Below, one piece after another: positions 38,309 to 50,760 of a stretch of 64,000 bases of DNA. Both the position numbers and the translations under genes were made by a program. The notes below the pieces were generated by a model. That model made no database searches. It saw nothing but the letters and a program-made list of their open reading frames with translations, and was not told the origin of the DNA. Positions within the stretch are counted from its first letter, which is position 1, and every line of letters starts with the position of its first letter. The DNA lies in assembly GCF_020921035.1 (NCBI RefSeq), contig NC_063151.1, forward strand, positions 2,790,001-2,854,000. The letters are read 5' to 3'. The DNA is from Rhodamnia argentea (Eukaryota; Streptophyta; Magnoliopsida; Myrtales; Myrtaceae).

Positions 38309-40354
38309 ACCCAAACTGGCCATTGAGAAAAAGAACCCATAAATTAAAGAACAAAGGAAAAAAAATTAAAAAATTAAAATATTTACTAAATAACAATCAA
38401 AATTAGTCGGATTGACTCAATTGACAAAAAATGAAAATATTTAAAACTAAATTGATAAGATTAAATATTTTAGGACTGAATTGGTAAAAATATAATAGAT
38501 TTAGGACTTTTCGGATAATTTCCCCATCGAGTTATTACAATCTCTTTTTGAGCATATGACTAATGGTCATTGACTGTGGTAGTCTTCTCGTCCCATGTGC
38601 ACCAGGTGATTATCGGAAACACATGGATCTGCGAGCTGAAGATGGTATCAAGAGAATGCGCAAATGTGACGGTTTGATTTCAAATCTTGATTATGGAGAA
38701 CGGACACACTTATCAAGTTTTGTCGAGATTGGAAACTACCGATTTTAATCAATTCCTTGACACAGTGGTCGAGCTCGCTGAAAACTCATTCTTACCCTAG
38801 GCTAAAAACATCAATAGAACGAGATTGCATCATCTTATCTTGAAAAAAAAGACGATAGCATTAGAAATCTTAAAATTTGTATCGAATTTTAAGTCAATTT
38901 TAGCCTTTTTTTTTTTTTTGGGCTTGCTATTAAGCACTAATCCTAAAACTTTTAAAATTCATACCATCGAGACGTGGTCTAGATCTTTACCTCTCATTAG
39001 ACGAATTAAACTTCAATGTCGTATTTTCTGTTGCTTTCTCTTTTCCACGTGGCTAGTTAACATAATGAGTGGAGACTGCATTTTTACTTGTTATTGCGCT
39101 TTCTCTTTTCCACGTGGCTCTTTATGGAGAACCCATTCCCTGCAGTTTTAAAGCCGTTTCAGAAACATATGACCAAGAAAAATCAGGAGGAGAAAGCTTC
39201 TTTGCATGCATCATTAGCTTCAGGGTTAGCCAAAATCTCTTTGTGATGAAACTTAAAACAAGAGCAGTTCTGCTGTGGAAGAGAGAGGTAAAATTTGAAG
39301 TTTGTCACCCTCTATCTTTACGTGGCTTCAATAGTCAACTTGGAGCTGTCGACATCGAGACAAATGTTAGGTATCGCAGAAAAAGGAAAAGCTGCAGCTT
39401 TTACCAAGCAGAGAGCATCATCAAGATCATCATATGACCATAAAGGAGCTACTAATCTATGAATTTCTCGCTGGGAAACTCTTTGTGTCGTATTCACTTT
39501 GTTGGAGCACTTTGTATTTTGTATTTTCCTTTCTTGACCGTTTGGTTTGATGAACGGAGCGAAGTTCCTCTACATCTGTCGCCATCCTGCAAGGTGATCT
39601 ATCTCCATACCTTTAATGGTTGATTAACAGGGCCAGAAAGCTAGAAGTGCAGTACTTTTTCTAATACAATGTCACCAGTACTGTGTCTTGCGTTCTATTT
39701 TTCTGATTGATTACGTGCACTTATTTCATTGTTGATCGGCTGCTTCAATCAGTCTGGTGATTCCATGTCCTTGTCTCGACTAGCACGATTATATTAGACG
39801 CGACAAGATACGTTTCGGGTCAATTCAGGCTATTCAGCTTCAATGAACAGGGAGAAACATAAACAAGAGGGCGAACGAATGCAAAACCGAAGAGGGTATG
39901 TTCCGAAACTCCCTGGCTTTTGTTATTGTCCCTCTGTCTCGCTCATCACTAGGTTGTTCTGTTCCTGCCCAAAACAGCGTCTCTACTCTGTTCAACTCCA
40001 ACTTTTGGGGTTGCATGTGCGAGAGAATACAACTGCCACATTACATTATAGCATGCAGATATGCAGCAACACTAACAATCTTCAACTCCAATTTACAATT
40101 CTGTCTTATTTTTCCAACTTTGACTCGCTCTTTTTTCCAACTACGATTCAATTCTTTTCCCTCACGTTGTTACACATCTACCTCGGAAGACGGTAAAGAA
40201 AGGCTAGATAAATTCTACTACGATGCAGTTCACGAGTAGCAGCGCTGTGGGACAGTATGCAATTGCAGGCTGACAGCAATCGCCTCGCGAATAATGTAGA
40301 AGGCCCTCTTGTTACTTAGGCTAAGTATATGCCATGTCTTTCACTTGCTCACCT
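38309..40354. repeat. PUP3 downstream flank (duplicated unit, diverged)
   Basis: Non-coding DNA related to 31810-34000. The words AAGAGAACGCG/AAGAGAATGCG, GTCGTGAAATC-like and AACGAGATTGC are shared. It contains the PUP3 3'UTR at its right end. No independent gene is visible. Confidence 0.55.
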
Positions 40355-43300
40355 TCAAGGAAGGCCCTGTTGATGCCCTTCGGCCTCTTGCTGCTGCAGC
40401 TGCTGCGGTTGCCGCTTGTCCTTCTTGGCAACTTTGAATTCGCCGTAGAAGTACGAGGCAAAGCCCCAGAGAGAGAGGATCAGGGACACTGCCTTCTCCA
40501 CCTGGAACTTCTCCTGGAAGAATATGACCCCTAGGATCTCCGTGATCGGGAGGAGAACGGCGATGACGATCCCCGAGAACAGGGAGGAGGAATAGAAGAT
40601 GACTCCTATGGCTCCCAAGAAAAAGAACTGCCCGACGATCGCGTTCCATGCGAGCACCACGTAGTACCGGGCTTCTCCGAGCTCGTAGTTCCTGGCTTCT
40701 CTAGGAATCGCCTGCGTAAACATATGAGGTCAGCGAGCATCCTTAGGGCTCATCGCTCAAAACAAGGGAAAACAAGAAAACAGGATTCTATGACTGAGCC
40801 TTGCCTACCCCCACCAGAGAAAATATTGGCTACAGACCAGGTATTGCTGGTCTGGTCCCCATGTCCACCCATCATGCCACACGTGTTCGGAACGGGCCCC
40901 ACCAGTCAGAAAAAGAAAAAACTCCTCTCTCTCCTCTCACGGTCACGGTCTCCGTCTCCCTCCCTCTCTTTCTCTCTCTTCACCCTCCTCCCTATCTCGT
41001 CCGCCTGACTCCTCTTTCTTCTTTGATCTCGAGCCTGAGCCTCCGCCTATGTCGGCCGCCGTGAAGAGCATGATCGGAGTCTCCGGAAACGGGTGCGCCA
41101 GATGTCAATCTTACAGTTGCCTCGCCCGTGGCCAGCGAACCCAAATTCGAGCTCGAGTGGCCATGGCCGCGAGTCGCAAGTCGAGCCTGAGCAGCCTCGG
41201 CCGAGATATCCTTGTCGGTTCGTGGCCATGGCCGCCAGATGTCAAGCTTGCAGCTGCTCGCTCGTGGCTTGTCGAACTCTAGAGTGACCGGCTTCGGCTT
41301 CTCCTTGAGCGGCTCGAAGGGCGGGAGGTGGCTGAGGACGCCACCCTTCACGTTCGGATCTGGATCCTCGGGCCACAGGTACTCATGCTTCTTCACCTTC
41401 CTGAGCTTCGCTGCCACCACCGTCAAAGCCTTCCCTCCTCTCATCCCCAGCCGCGCCCTCCCGAGGGCCCTCAGCGACAAGTCCCCGGTGCCGTTGCCCG
41501 AGTTGCCTCCCAAAAGATTGGAAGCCGTAGCTCCGGCTAGGGACACCGACGACCGAATCAAAAAAGCCAGCTCCTCGACCAAATCAAGCATTTGCCCAAG
41601 AAATTGCCGAGGTTGGAGAAGAAAGTGTTAAGAGTTATCCTAATGTGGGCTTATATTAATTGGGATTGTAATAACTGACTTGGTCTAATAAAGATTGGAT
41701 ATAAAGATTCTTACTGGGCCTAATATGGGCCTGGCTAGTGTGGGCCGACCTCGGCCCGGCCCGGCCCGGCCCGGGATGAGAGGGTCCGCCGAGAACTCTA
41801 TAAATAGCGCTCGATCCCTCCTCTAACCCTTAAGAATTTAGAAATCACTTCACATAAAGATCGGAGAGAAAGTGAAGGGCGTCTCTTCGAGCTAGCCATA
41901 CGGAGGGTAATAGAGGAGAAGATCTAGAGTTTCATATCATTGCGATTCCGCCTGAAGTACAATGGATTCAAAATCAAGTGCACAAACTTTTTATTTTCTC
42001 CGCATAGCGTTTCATTTCTACCTATGGTGATCCAGGGATAGCCGCAATAAGGTTTATAGCGGCCAACGGTTGGTATCGGAGCAGTTCCATAGCCTAGATC
42101 CGAAATGTTCGGTTTTTGCTTGTTTTCAAAAATTTGGACAGATGAAAGGTGAATTTTATTGCATATTTGGGTTCTACTCGTCGTTTCGAGCATTTTGAGG
42201 GGTGGCCGGCCTCCGGCGGACGCCGCACAGTGCCGCACGCGCGCAACGTGCGCGACACGCCTCAGGCGCGTGCGGTACACGGGCGCGCCGGGCGGTTGCC
42301 ACCACGCGAGCGTGCCGCGCGCACGACACGTGTCTCGACACTTGTCGCCTCCGAGTGAAGCGGCTAGCCCACGTGGCCGTTGATGTCGGCGGGCCACCGC
42401 CTCTGCGTCCCGGTGGACCCGACCCGGATCCAATGACCCGTTGGCCGTTGATCGGATCAACCCAACCCGTTGACCGGTTCGACCGGTCAATGGTCGGATC
42501 GATTTTGGGTGGATTGGTCAAACCGGTCGGACCTGTCATTGGACCGATTGAGACAGAAGACATGCATGGCACGTGCGACACGTGAGCTCCACGTGTAGAG
42601 ACTTTAGGCGGCGCGTGTGGGGGCGTTTGAGCTCCGTTTGAGGCGATTTTGGTACGGGCGTGCTCATATGAAGATTCTCTACATTGTGGTATATTTATTT
42701 TAAATGTTTAGAGCCTTTAAGGATTGAAAAATGCATAAAAATCCTATATATGTGTAATTTTTGGGGGTATTTTTGGCATTTTTCTTATATTTCCATATAG
42801 TTTTGGAAATACTAATGCTAGCTCATACGTGTATGGCCATATATAGAATGTGCAGAGTATTCTAAAGTATTGGCATGTATAAAAGTTAACATGCATTAAT
42901 AAATGAAGCAATATTATTGGCATCATATGTGATTTTAATGACAACTGCTCATGTCTTCAAGTTTAAAATTACATATATATGATGAAAGTGAGATAAAGAT
43001 TATATCCTTGGTATGAGAGAGTTTCAAAGATTCAATTGAGTTGTGACCGCCAAAGTGGCACACTTGATTGAGTTTGAGAAACATTGGTCTCGTATTGTGA
43101 TGGGATGTCTCCTATTCTAATGCATAATCATACTTCCAAAGGAGGTGATTGTGTATTGGTTATGGAGGGATACATGTATAGCATATGGTTGAGGATTGAC
43201 TAATCCTAGTGGTTCATACACCCAAAGGTAGTGATTCACGAATATTAGAATATATTCTGATGATCGCTGACATATGGAGAGTTTACAATCGCACGTTATA

Positions 43301-46300
43301 CAATCCGCCCAAAGGTGATTGTATGATGGTACATGTAATTCTCTAGTTGTGTACTTATACGAATTTTTTTTTAAAGTTACACAGTAGTCACTTGATGCTG
43401 ATTATATGCACTGTTTGTTTTTCCAGTCACCTTCTTTGTAAATGGCAACTCCATTACGATTGAGGTTCTTCATGGTTCAAATTTTAAGAAATGGAGAGAG
43501 AATTTTCTGTTTACTATGGAGCTGGCGGATATTCATGTGGCTCTTTATGAAGATAAGCTAGTGACTCTTTATGAAGATAAGCCAGCTAATCTCATTGAGA
43601 CCGGTCAAACAATTGAGATGACACATTTTGCCGCTTGGGAAAAGAGCAATAGGATCTGCTTGTTATCAATGAAGCGATCCATACAAGAACATTTAAAGAG
43701 TAGTTTGCCAGTTGATCGCATTGCGAAAGAAATGATGGAATTTTTAATGGCCAGAAACCGAGTATCATCTAATGCCGAGGTTGGGATACTCGTCCGGATA
43801 CTTTTTAACATGAAGTATAATATGGGTGCGGGAGGAGTTAGGGATTATATCCCGAGAATGTTGTATTTGCAAACAAAACTTAAGATTCTAGGTATTATAA
43901 TTCCCGATGCCATTATGGTACATCAAGCCTTGAACACTCTTTCCCCTGAGTTTGGTATGATCAAGACCAGTTTCAACACACGGGATGAGACTTGATCTAT
44001 CAATGATCCGATAGCTAAGGTGGTGGCGGAAGAAGAAAAGCTGAAAAAGGAAGGAGGGCATTATGCCATGGTTGTCTCCAGTTCTAGCACTAAGAAAGGT
44101 AAGGGGTTCAAACTTCGTACTCGTAAAGGAACTCATTTTGCCACGGGTTCGACCGATAGTACGGGTCATAAGAAAGTATCCTTTAAGAAGGATAATGACC
44201 ATTGCTTCTTTTGTAAGAAGAGAGGTCACAAGAAAAATGACTGCTTCAAATATAAGAATTGACTATCTAAATGTAAGGATGCGGGTATTGATTCTTTGGC
44301 ATTTGTTTGTGAATCCAACCTATCTGAAACCCCATCTAGTTCATGGTGGTTAGATAGCGGTGCAACTAATCATGTTGCGTTTACCATCTAAGGATTCATA
44401 AACCGGAGAAAGCCAAATCGGGATGAATCAAACCTCAGAGTGGGAGATAACAATAAAGTCGACGTTGAGTTCGTGGGAGATATAATTTTGGTTTTAGAAT
44501 CGGGTTTCAACTTGATGTTGAGGAAAACTTTTTATGTACCTTCCTTTAGACGGAACTTAGTGTTTGTATCATGTTTGGACGTGTGTGGTTACTCTTTTGA
44601 AATAAAGAATAATGTGGCTTCCATATTTTTTAATTCAAATAAAGTTGGGTACTGCAATATGTCCAATGGATTGTACTGATTGTATTTAACTCCCAATGAT
44701 ATATATGTCACTTATACAGTTGAGAATATTATCTCCAAAAGAACTTTACCTAAAGAACAGTCTTACGCATTGTGGCACAAACATTTTGGTCACATTTTTA
44801 GGGAAAGAGTGGAAAGGCTGATAAAAGCAGACATCCTACCTACTCTTAAAAGTGACTTGGAAATTTGCGTAGACTCTTGTAGAGGTAAGATGGCTAAGAT
44901 AAAGAAGAAAATAGCAGTCCGTAGTTCTGACCTGTTGGAGGTCATTCACACCGATATCAGTGGACCTTATACTGCAACATTATGTAGAAATTTTTATTTC
45001 CTCACTTTTATTGATGATTATTCCCAATATAGTTATCTGTACTTGATTAAGGAAAAGTCCGAGTCTCTTGACAAGTTCAAGATATTTCGGACTCAAGTCG
45101 AGAAACAGTTGGGAAAAGTCATAAAGGTTGTCGGAATTGACCGTGGTGGCGAATATTATGGTCGACATGGCAATGTTGGACAGCTTAAAAGGCTATTTGC
45201 CAAATATTTAGAGGATTCTGGGATAGTAGCTCGGTTTACTATGTCCGGGAGCCCCGAACGGAATGATGTAGCCGAAAGGCGTAATCGCACCCTTATGGAT
45301 ATGATTAGGAGTATGATTAGTAGAACAACTTGCCACTTTTTCTTTGGGGCGGGGCTTTGAAAACAACCCTTTATGTTTTAAATCGGGTTCCCACTAAAGC
45401 CGTTCTATTGACTTCTTTTGAGTTATGGACTGGACATAAACCCAGTTTAAATCATCTAAAAGTTTGGGGTTGTCATACAGAAGTGAAATTATATGATCCA
45501 ACATTAAGTAAGTTGGACTTTAGAACCACTCGATACTACTTCGTGTCTTATCCGGATCATTCGAAGGAATATCGGTTTTATAACCCCGATGGAGGTACAA
45601 GAATTGTGGAGTCACAAACAGCAAAGTTTTTGGAATTTGATGTAGCCGAAAAGGGTAGCTGTTCGAAGACTATAGAAGATAACAGTACGATGGAGACTAC
45701 TATCTTGTTTCCTCTACCAATACAAACCATTATGGAGCCTCCTATACCACATACCGAGCCTGTTGAGCTTCGGGATTCAATTATTGAAATAGTTCCTAAT
45801 GAAGTTATTTAGGCTCCACGGTTGCGGGATCAAGGCGAGGTAGCTCCGCTTAGGAGGTCTATCGGGCAAAGAAGATCAGCTATTTCACCGGACTATATAG
45901 TTTATCCGGGAGAGCAAGATTACGATATCGGTCGTGTGGGTTATCCAGTTACTTATACGGATGTTGTTTCTTGTCCTCAATTAGATATGTAGATAGATAC
46001 GATGAAAGATGAGATGCGATCTATGAGACATAATGGTGTCTGGGAACTTGTTGTATTGCCCGACGGTCATAAAGTAATTGGCTGCAAATGGGTGTATAAG
46101 ACAAAAAGAGACTCTAAAGGAAAGATAGAAAAACTTAAAGCTAGACTGGTAGCCAAAGGTTTCACTCAAAGATAAGGAGTGGACTATGAAGCAACATTTT
46201 CTCTAGTCTCTTCTAAAGATTCTTTCAGAGTGATCATGGCATTAGTAGCTCATTTAGATATGGAGTTACACCGGATGGATGTAAAGATCGCTTTTCCGAA

Positions 46301-48546
46301 TGGTGATCTTGATGAGGAAGTCTATATGGCACAACTCGAAGGTTTTGCAGGTGATGATTCGGGTAAGCTTGTGTGTGGACTGAAAAAGTCTATTTATGGT
46401 CTCAAACAAGCTTCCAGACAATGGTATTTAAAGTTTCATAGCGTTGTGACTTCTTTCAATTTTGTGGAGAATAGAGTGGATCGGTGTATATACTGCAAGG
46501 TCGGTGGGAGGAAATTCATTTTTCTCATTCTTTATGTGGACGACATTCTACTTGGGAGCAGTGATATTGAATTCTTGCGTGAAACAAAACGGATGTTGTC
46601 GGAAAACTTTGATATGAAGGATCTTGGTGATGCGTATTTTGTCCTTGGCATTAAGATCCATAGGGATCGTTCTCGCCGGGTATTGGGTTTATCTCGGAGG
46701 GCATATATTGATCATATTCTGGAAAGATTCAATATGCAACATTGCAAGCCGGGAATTGTTCCTGTCTGTAAAGGTGATAAATTGAGTCTTTCACAGTGTC
46801 CTCATTCAGCTATTGAGAAAGCTCGGATGAAGGATATACATTATGCTAGAACAGTTAGCGATATCATGTATGCACAAGTTTGCACTAGACCAGGTATTGC
46901 TTATGCAATATGACTTCTAGGCAGATATCAGTCAAATCCAGGACACGATCACCGGGTTCTTGCCAAGAAGGTTTTGAGGTACTTAAAGAAGACAAAAGAC
47001 TATATGCTGATTTGCAGATACGTTCAAGACCTACGACTAGTTGGATATTCGGATTCAGATTATGCTAGTTGTCAAGATGACAAAAAGTCGACATCGGGAT
47101 ACATTTTTATGTTAGCGAGCGGTGTAGTATCATGAAAAAGCGAGAAATAGACAATAGTATCATCATCTACCATGCAAGCGAAGTTTATAGCATGCTATAC
47201 ACAGTGCTACTGAGGCCATTTAGCTCCGGAACCTCATTAGGGAGTTGACCATATTTGATTTTGTTGATAGACCCATACGGTTATCTTGTGATAGTAACTC
47301 TGCAGTGTTGTTTATTAACAACAACAAAGGTCTCAAGGGGTCTAAGCACATGGAGGTCAAGTTTTTGACCATAAAGGAATCTGTGCAGAATGGTGACGTT
47401 GCGGTAGAGTATATTTCCACAGATGATATGGTTGCAGACCCACCGACTAAAGGTCTTCGCCCTTGTATATTTGAACGACATGTCATTAGCATGGGCTTAG
47501 TGGCATCGTTGGTTGATGTTGTCTAGTGAGAGCTATTTTGTTTTGCTCTAATAAAGATTACATATGTGCTTGTTACATATTGTAACATTTTGATATGTAT
47601 TAAAGTCTGTATACAATATTTGTGATAAATACATACATTTGATGAAAATCTTGAGGTGTGTGTAAACCTTGAGTATTGGCTATGGGCATTTGGTTACTAG
47701 CTGTATTAATATGTCTTGTTACACATAAAGTATAGTTAACTATAAAGATAAGACATATGTGGGTTCATCGGAACCATATGGATATTCCCCGGTGACACAT
47801 TAAGGTTTGTGACACATAAGGTGAGAGAATGGTGACTAACAAAGGGAATGACACAAAAGATATCCCTATTTTATGAAGTGTCATTCAATTGCCACACTAC
47901 CATATTAAATCCATATCAATAGAGTTAAGAGCACTCGTGACCATGGATGGCTCCGTGTACAATTTTATGCGATTCTTGCCATGATTCGGTGTTTAAGATT
48001 ACGTGGGATCGGATTGGCCGCTAAGAATAATCCCTAGGCCAAGATAAATGTGTGCACTACAATACACTTTCAATTAATATAACCAAAGAGGGAGAATGTT
48101 AGAGTTATCATAATATGAGCTTATATTAATTGGGATTGTAATAACCGACTTGGTCTAATAAAGATTGGATATAAAGATTCTTAATGGGCTTAATATGGGA
48201 TCGGCTAGTGTGGGCCGAGTTCGGCCAGGTCCGTGATGAGAGGGCCCGCTAGAAACTCTATAAATAGCGCTCAATCCCTCCTCTAACCCATAAGAATTCA
48301 GAAATCACTTCACATAAAGATCAGACAAAAAGTGAAGGGCGTCTCATCGAGCCGGTCATTCGGAGGGTAATAGAGGAGAAGATTTAGAGCTTCGGATCAT
48401 TGCGATTCCGTTTGAAGTACAATGGATTCGAAATCGAGTGCACAAACTCTTTATTTTCTCCGTATAGTGTTCCATTTCTAACTATGGTGATCTAGGGATA
48501 GCCACAATAAGGTTTATAGCGGCCAACAAAAAGGGGTTGGCCGGAC

Positions 48547-48585
<39 letters not shown>

Positions 48586-50273
48586 ACAGGGGAGGTGAAG
48601 AGAGAGAAAGAGACGCGGGGGAAAGAGACGGAGACTGTGACCGTGAGAGGAGAGAGAGGAGTTTTTTCTTTTTCTGACTAGTGGGGCCCGTTCCGAACAC
48701 GTGTGGCATGATGGGTGGACATGGGGACCAGATCAGCAATACCTGATTTGTAGCCAATATTTTCTCACCCCCACTAACTCCATATGTTACTATCTAAAAT
48801 TGACTGGATGGGATCAATGATGTGATGTTATGTTGAAAAATGAAGACGGAGACAACAATTGATCTTTTAGCCAGCTTCTTGTTATTTGTCCTATCAGTTG
48901 GAAAACTACAATAAGGACAACGTAGTCCGTGACCCTCATTTTTCATGGGGTTGTAGTGTAAACAGTACGTGATGTAGCTCTAGTAGAAAGTATTGATTCC
49001 CGTCTTCCTATCGTGCCTACTTCTCGGCAATAGCTGTTAACAGTCTCCTATAATAGACCAAACTTTCGCGATATGCAAATCTTCCCTAAATTTTCAAATT
49101 TTGCTTTAGATTGGAATCTTGTTTAGTTCAAATCTTGACACCAAGGCACGTTGGTTTCTTTTTCTCAACCTACAATAGCTGAAACTTTTGTAATGTATAT
49201 CAATCCGTAATTTCACAAGCAATTTTTTGTCACAATTTTTTTAGATGGGGATTGATAGAAAAGTAAAAGTTTCGGTCAAACATAAGCAAACATCGTTGCA
49301 AACTGAATTTTAATCGCTGACTTTTTGAATCCTCTAATTTCTTGTGTGAATATGAACAAGGCAGAAAACGAATCAAGCGGAACCGGGGACAAAACCCGAT
49401 CTGGTTCATATGAAGCTGGTTCATCAAACCAGAAATACCGATTTCTAAGACAAAAATGGGGGAAACCACATGAAAACCAAGTGAATTTTACACGATCAAT
49501 GATTGTGATGAACCTAAGAGGACAGGGTCGAAGGTTGTGAGAGAGAGAAGAACCTGGAAGTCCTTGTTGACCAGCATGCCGATGGTGCAGAAAACGGTGG
49601 CGAAGAAGCACATCACCAACTGAATCTCCAACACCAGCGAGTACGTGATCGCCTGCTTGGCCTTCTTGTACATCAGCTCCACCAGCGGCAATATGAACCC
49701 GTACAGCGCCGCCGCCCCGAGCGTCATGAAGAACCCTGTGTAGTACTCCCTGTTCGACTCCCCCTTTGGCCGGTCGCTGCTCGAGTGCATCGCCAGCACC
49801 CCGGCCCCCATCGTCAACAGGAATACCGAGTTGATCGAGTACGACGTGAACAGCTGCCTCACCAGCAGGAATGCGAACAAGGCCGTGAAGCCCAGTTGCG
49901 TCGCTATGAGCAGGGCTGACGTCGAGACGGGGAGCCGCGCCATGCCGTACGCGTAGAGGTAGTCGTCGAGGCCCGTGAGGACCCCGATGACGGCCGAGGC
50001 GACGAAGAGGAAGGGGTCCATGAGGACGAGGCGGGCGGAGGGGCCCTCGGCGGCGCGGCGGCGGAAGTAGGCCGCGGCGAGGGGGGCGAAGATGATGGGC
50101 CAGCCGCCCGTCATGAGCCAGCTGGAGAGCCAGACGCGAGCGCCGCCGCGGAGGAAGTAGAGGCGCAAGAGGAGGGGGCAGCCGCAAGTGCCGAGGGAGA
50201 GCATGGCGCAGTTGAGCGCGAGGAGGAGGAGCCTCATGGTTTTGCCCTGCGGCGCTTCCATGGTTTCCCCCAT
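40355..50273 (-). CDS. purine permease, copy 3, with a transposon-filled intron
   Basis: Exon 1 is 49554-50273 (starting [14 protein letters not shown]) and exon 2 is 40355-40711. Both are fully open and join in phase 0 ([14 protein letters not shown]), giving 358 residues with all PUP motifs. The splice donor (CAG|GTTCTT) and acceptor (TTTACGCAG) are intact. The single intron, 300-450 bases in its paralogues, is here 8,842 bases because it holds a Pack-MULE and, within that, a Copia element. Transport of adenine and cytokinin-type purines is the expected role if the intron is still removed. The C-terminus is Lys/Gln-rich and differs from the other copies. Confidence 0.85.
41200..41575 (-). 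pseudogene. captured fragment of acetyl-CoA carboxylase carboxyltransferase alpha (CAC3-like)
   Basis: On the minus strand the reading frame includes [60 protein letters not shown] and VTLEFDKP. This is the transit-peptide end and first mature segment of the plastid ACCase alpha-carboxyltransferase subunit of plants. Homology stops after VTLEFDKP, before any catalytic region. The frame stays open on through MULE-internal repeats to 40992. It lies in the same direction as PUP3. Intact CAC3 acts in plastid fatty-acid synthesis; this piece can only be a transposed fragment, though it might be transcribed. Confidence 0.85.
42069..43430. other. Copia leader region with GC-rich patch
   Basis: Untranslated DNA between the primer-binding site and gag. 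Bases 42190-42660 are strikingly GC-rich, with CGCGCAACGTGCGCG-type palindromes and repeated ACCGGTC motifs, while the rest is AT-rich. Three CCAAAGG(A)GGTGATT-like repeats occur near 43136, 43210 and 43310. It has no gene of its own. Confidence 0.6.
43431..47526 (+). pseudogene. Copia gag-pol, inactivated
   Basis: Gag contains a zinc knuckle [14 protein letters not shown] near 44200. Protease has the DSGA active site ([10 protein letters not shown], about 44345). Integrase has WHKHFGH and IHTDISGPY, with [17 protein letters not shown] later. Reverse transcriptase has YVDD (about 46535) and [12 protein letters not shown]. RNase H remnants end in the PTKGL box near 47450. The frame is broken by in-frame stops at 43993, 44260, about 44389, 44677, 45810, 46173 and more in RNase H. 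Shifts in reading frame occur near 45345 and again before 47245. Gag has no clear start codon in frame. It cannot be translated as a polyprotein. Confidence 0.93.
48767..49553. other. remaining PUP3 intron, exon 1 side
   Basis: This is the part of the original PUP3 intron on the exon 1 side of the Pack-MULE. It is AT-rich, with no further transposon ends that I can define. CTCTCTCTTCTT-type sequence follows the splice donor at 49553. Confidence 0.5.
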
Positions 50274-50760
50274 GACGAAGCCCGCGTGCGCTCTGCTCTC
50301 GCTCTCTCTGCGGGCCGATCCCTTTGAGATTGTTTCTAGTTAAGGTTTCTTCTGTTTACCCCCACAAAGGAAAAAGAAAGAAGACACCATAAAAGTGTTT
50401 GAGCTCGAGAGACGATCAGGCGCAGCGAGCGCTTGCGGAGAGGAAAGCAATGGTGGAGAAGCGCGCATTTGAAAAGTAAGTGTGGAGGAGATTAAGCAGT
50501 CGTTTTTCTTCCCTGTCCGTTCGCCTCTTGGAATGGGGCGGTTTGCTTGGTGGCGAATTAGAATCTTTTGCGGAATATCATAACACATTGCTCCACTAAA
50601 TTGGAGTTTTCCCATAGGGGGAAAACTATAATTTTTATCTACGGCTCTTGTATCGTGATCGAACGTACGTGTCATGTCGTGGATAAAATGAGTAGAATGC
50701 ATAAAGAGTCGGGAATGAGACTTACAGCTAATAGCTTAGCGGGCTGCTCTAAGACCCGAG
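50274..50760. promoter_or_regulatory. PUP3 promoter interval
   Basis: Only about 490 bases separate the PUP3 start codon from a MULE. The stretch near the ATG has CTCGCTCTCTCT, like the leader of PUP2. No clear TATA box is visible. The MULE immediately upstream may therefore contribute regulatory sequence. Confidence 0.4.

Larger units (their letters stand above)
41626..48528 (+). mobile_element. degenerate Ty1/Copia LTR retrotransposon nested in the Pack-MULE
   Basis: The element is 6.9 kb. LTRs are 41626-42068 and 48097-48528, both starting TGTTA and ending GCGGCCAAC plus one or two bases. A primer-binding site (TGGTATCGGAGC, 42071-42082) follows the first LTR, and a purine tract (AAAGAGGGAGAA) precedes the second. 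Flanks GAAAG (41621-41625) and AAAAG (48529-48533) agree at four of five bases. The order gag, protease, integrase, reverse transcriptase, RNase H is that of Copia. The LTRs differ at many positions and by a CCCGG-repeat expansion (about 41755-41773) in the left one, so the insertion is not recent. Confidence 0.94.
40817..48766. mobile_element. Pack-MULE (Mutator-like element with captured gene fragment)
   Basis: Long inverted repeats of roughly 190-200 bases end the element: 40817 onward (GAGAAAATATTGGCTACA) and the complement running back from 48766. They share the region around CCACACGTGTTCGGAACGGG and the CTCTCTCCTCTCACGG tract. The flanks ACCCCCACCA (40807-40816) and ACCCCCACTA (48767-48776) form a ten-base target duplication with one change. 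With the inner Copia removed the MULE is about 1.05 kb and has no transposase. It carries a fragment of a nuclear gene for plastid acetyl-CoA carboxylase (separate entry). It sits in the PUP3 intron. Confidence 0.88.

Noticed and set aside
41049..41631. Plus-strand frames across the Pack-MULE
   Set aside because: The ACCase homology is on the minus strand; the plus-strand frames are its shadows in GC-rich DNA.
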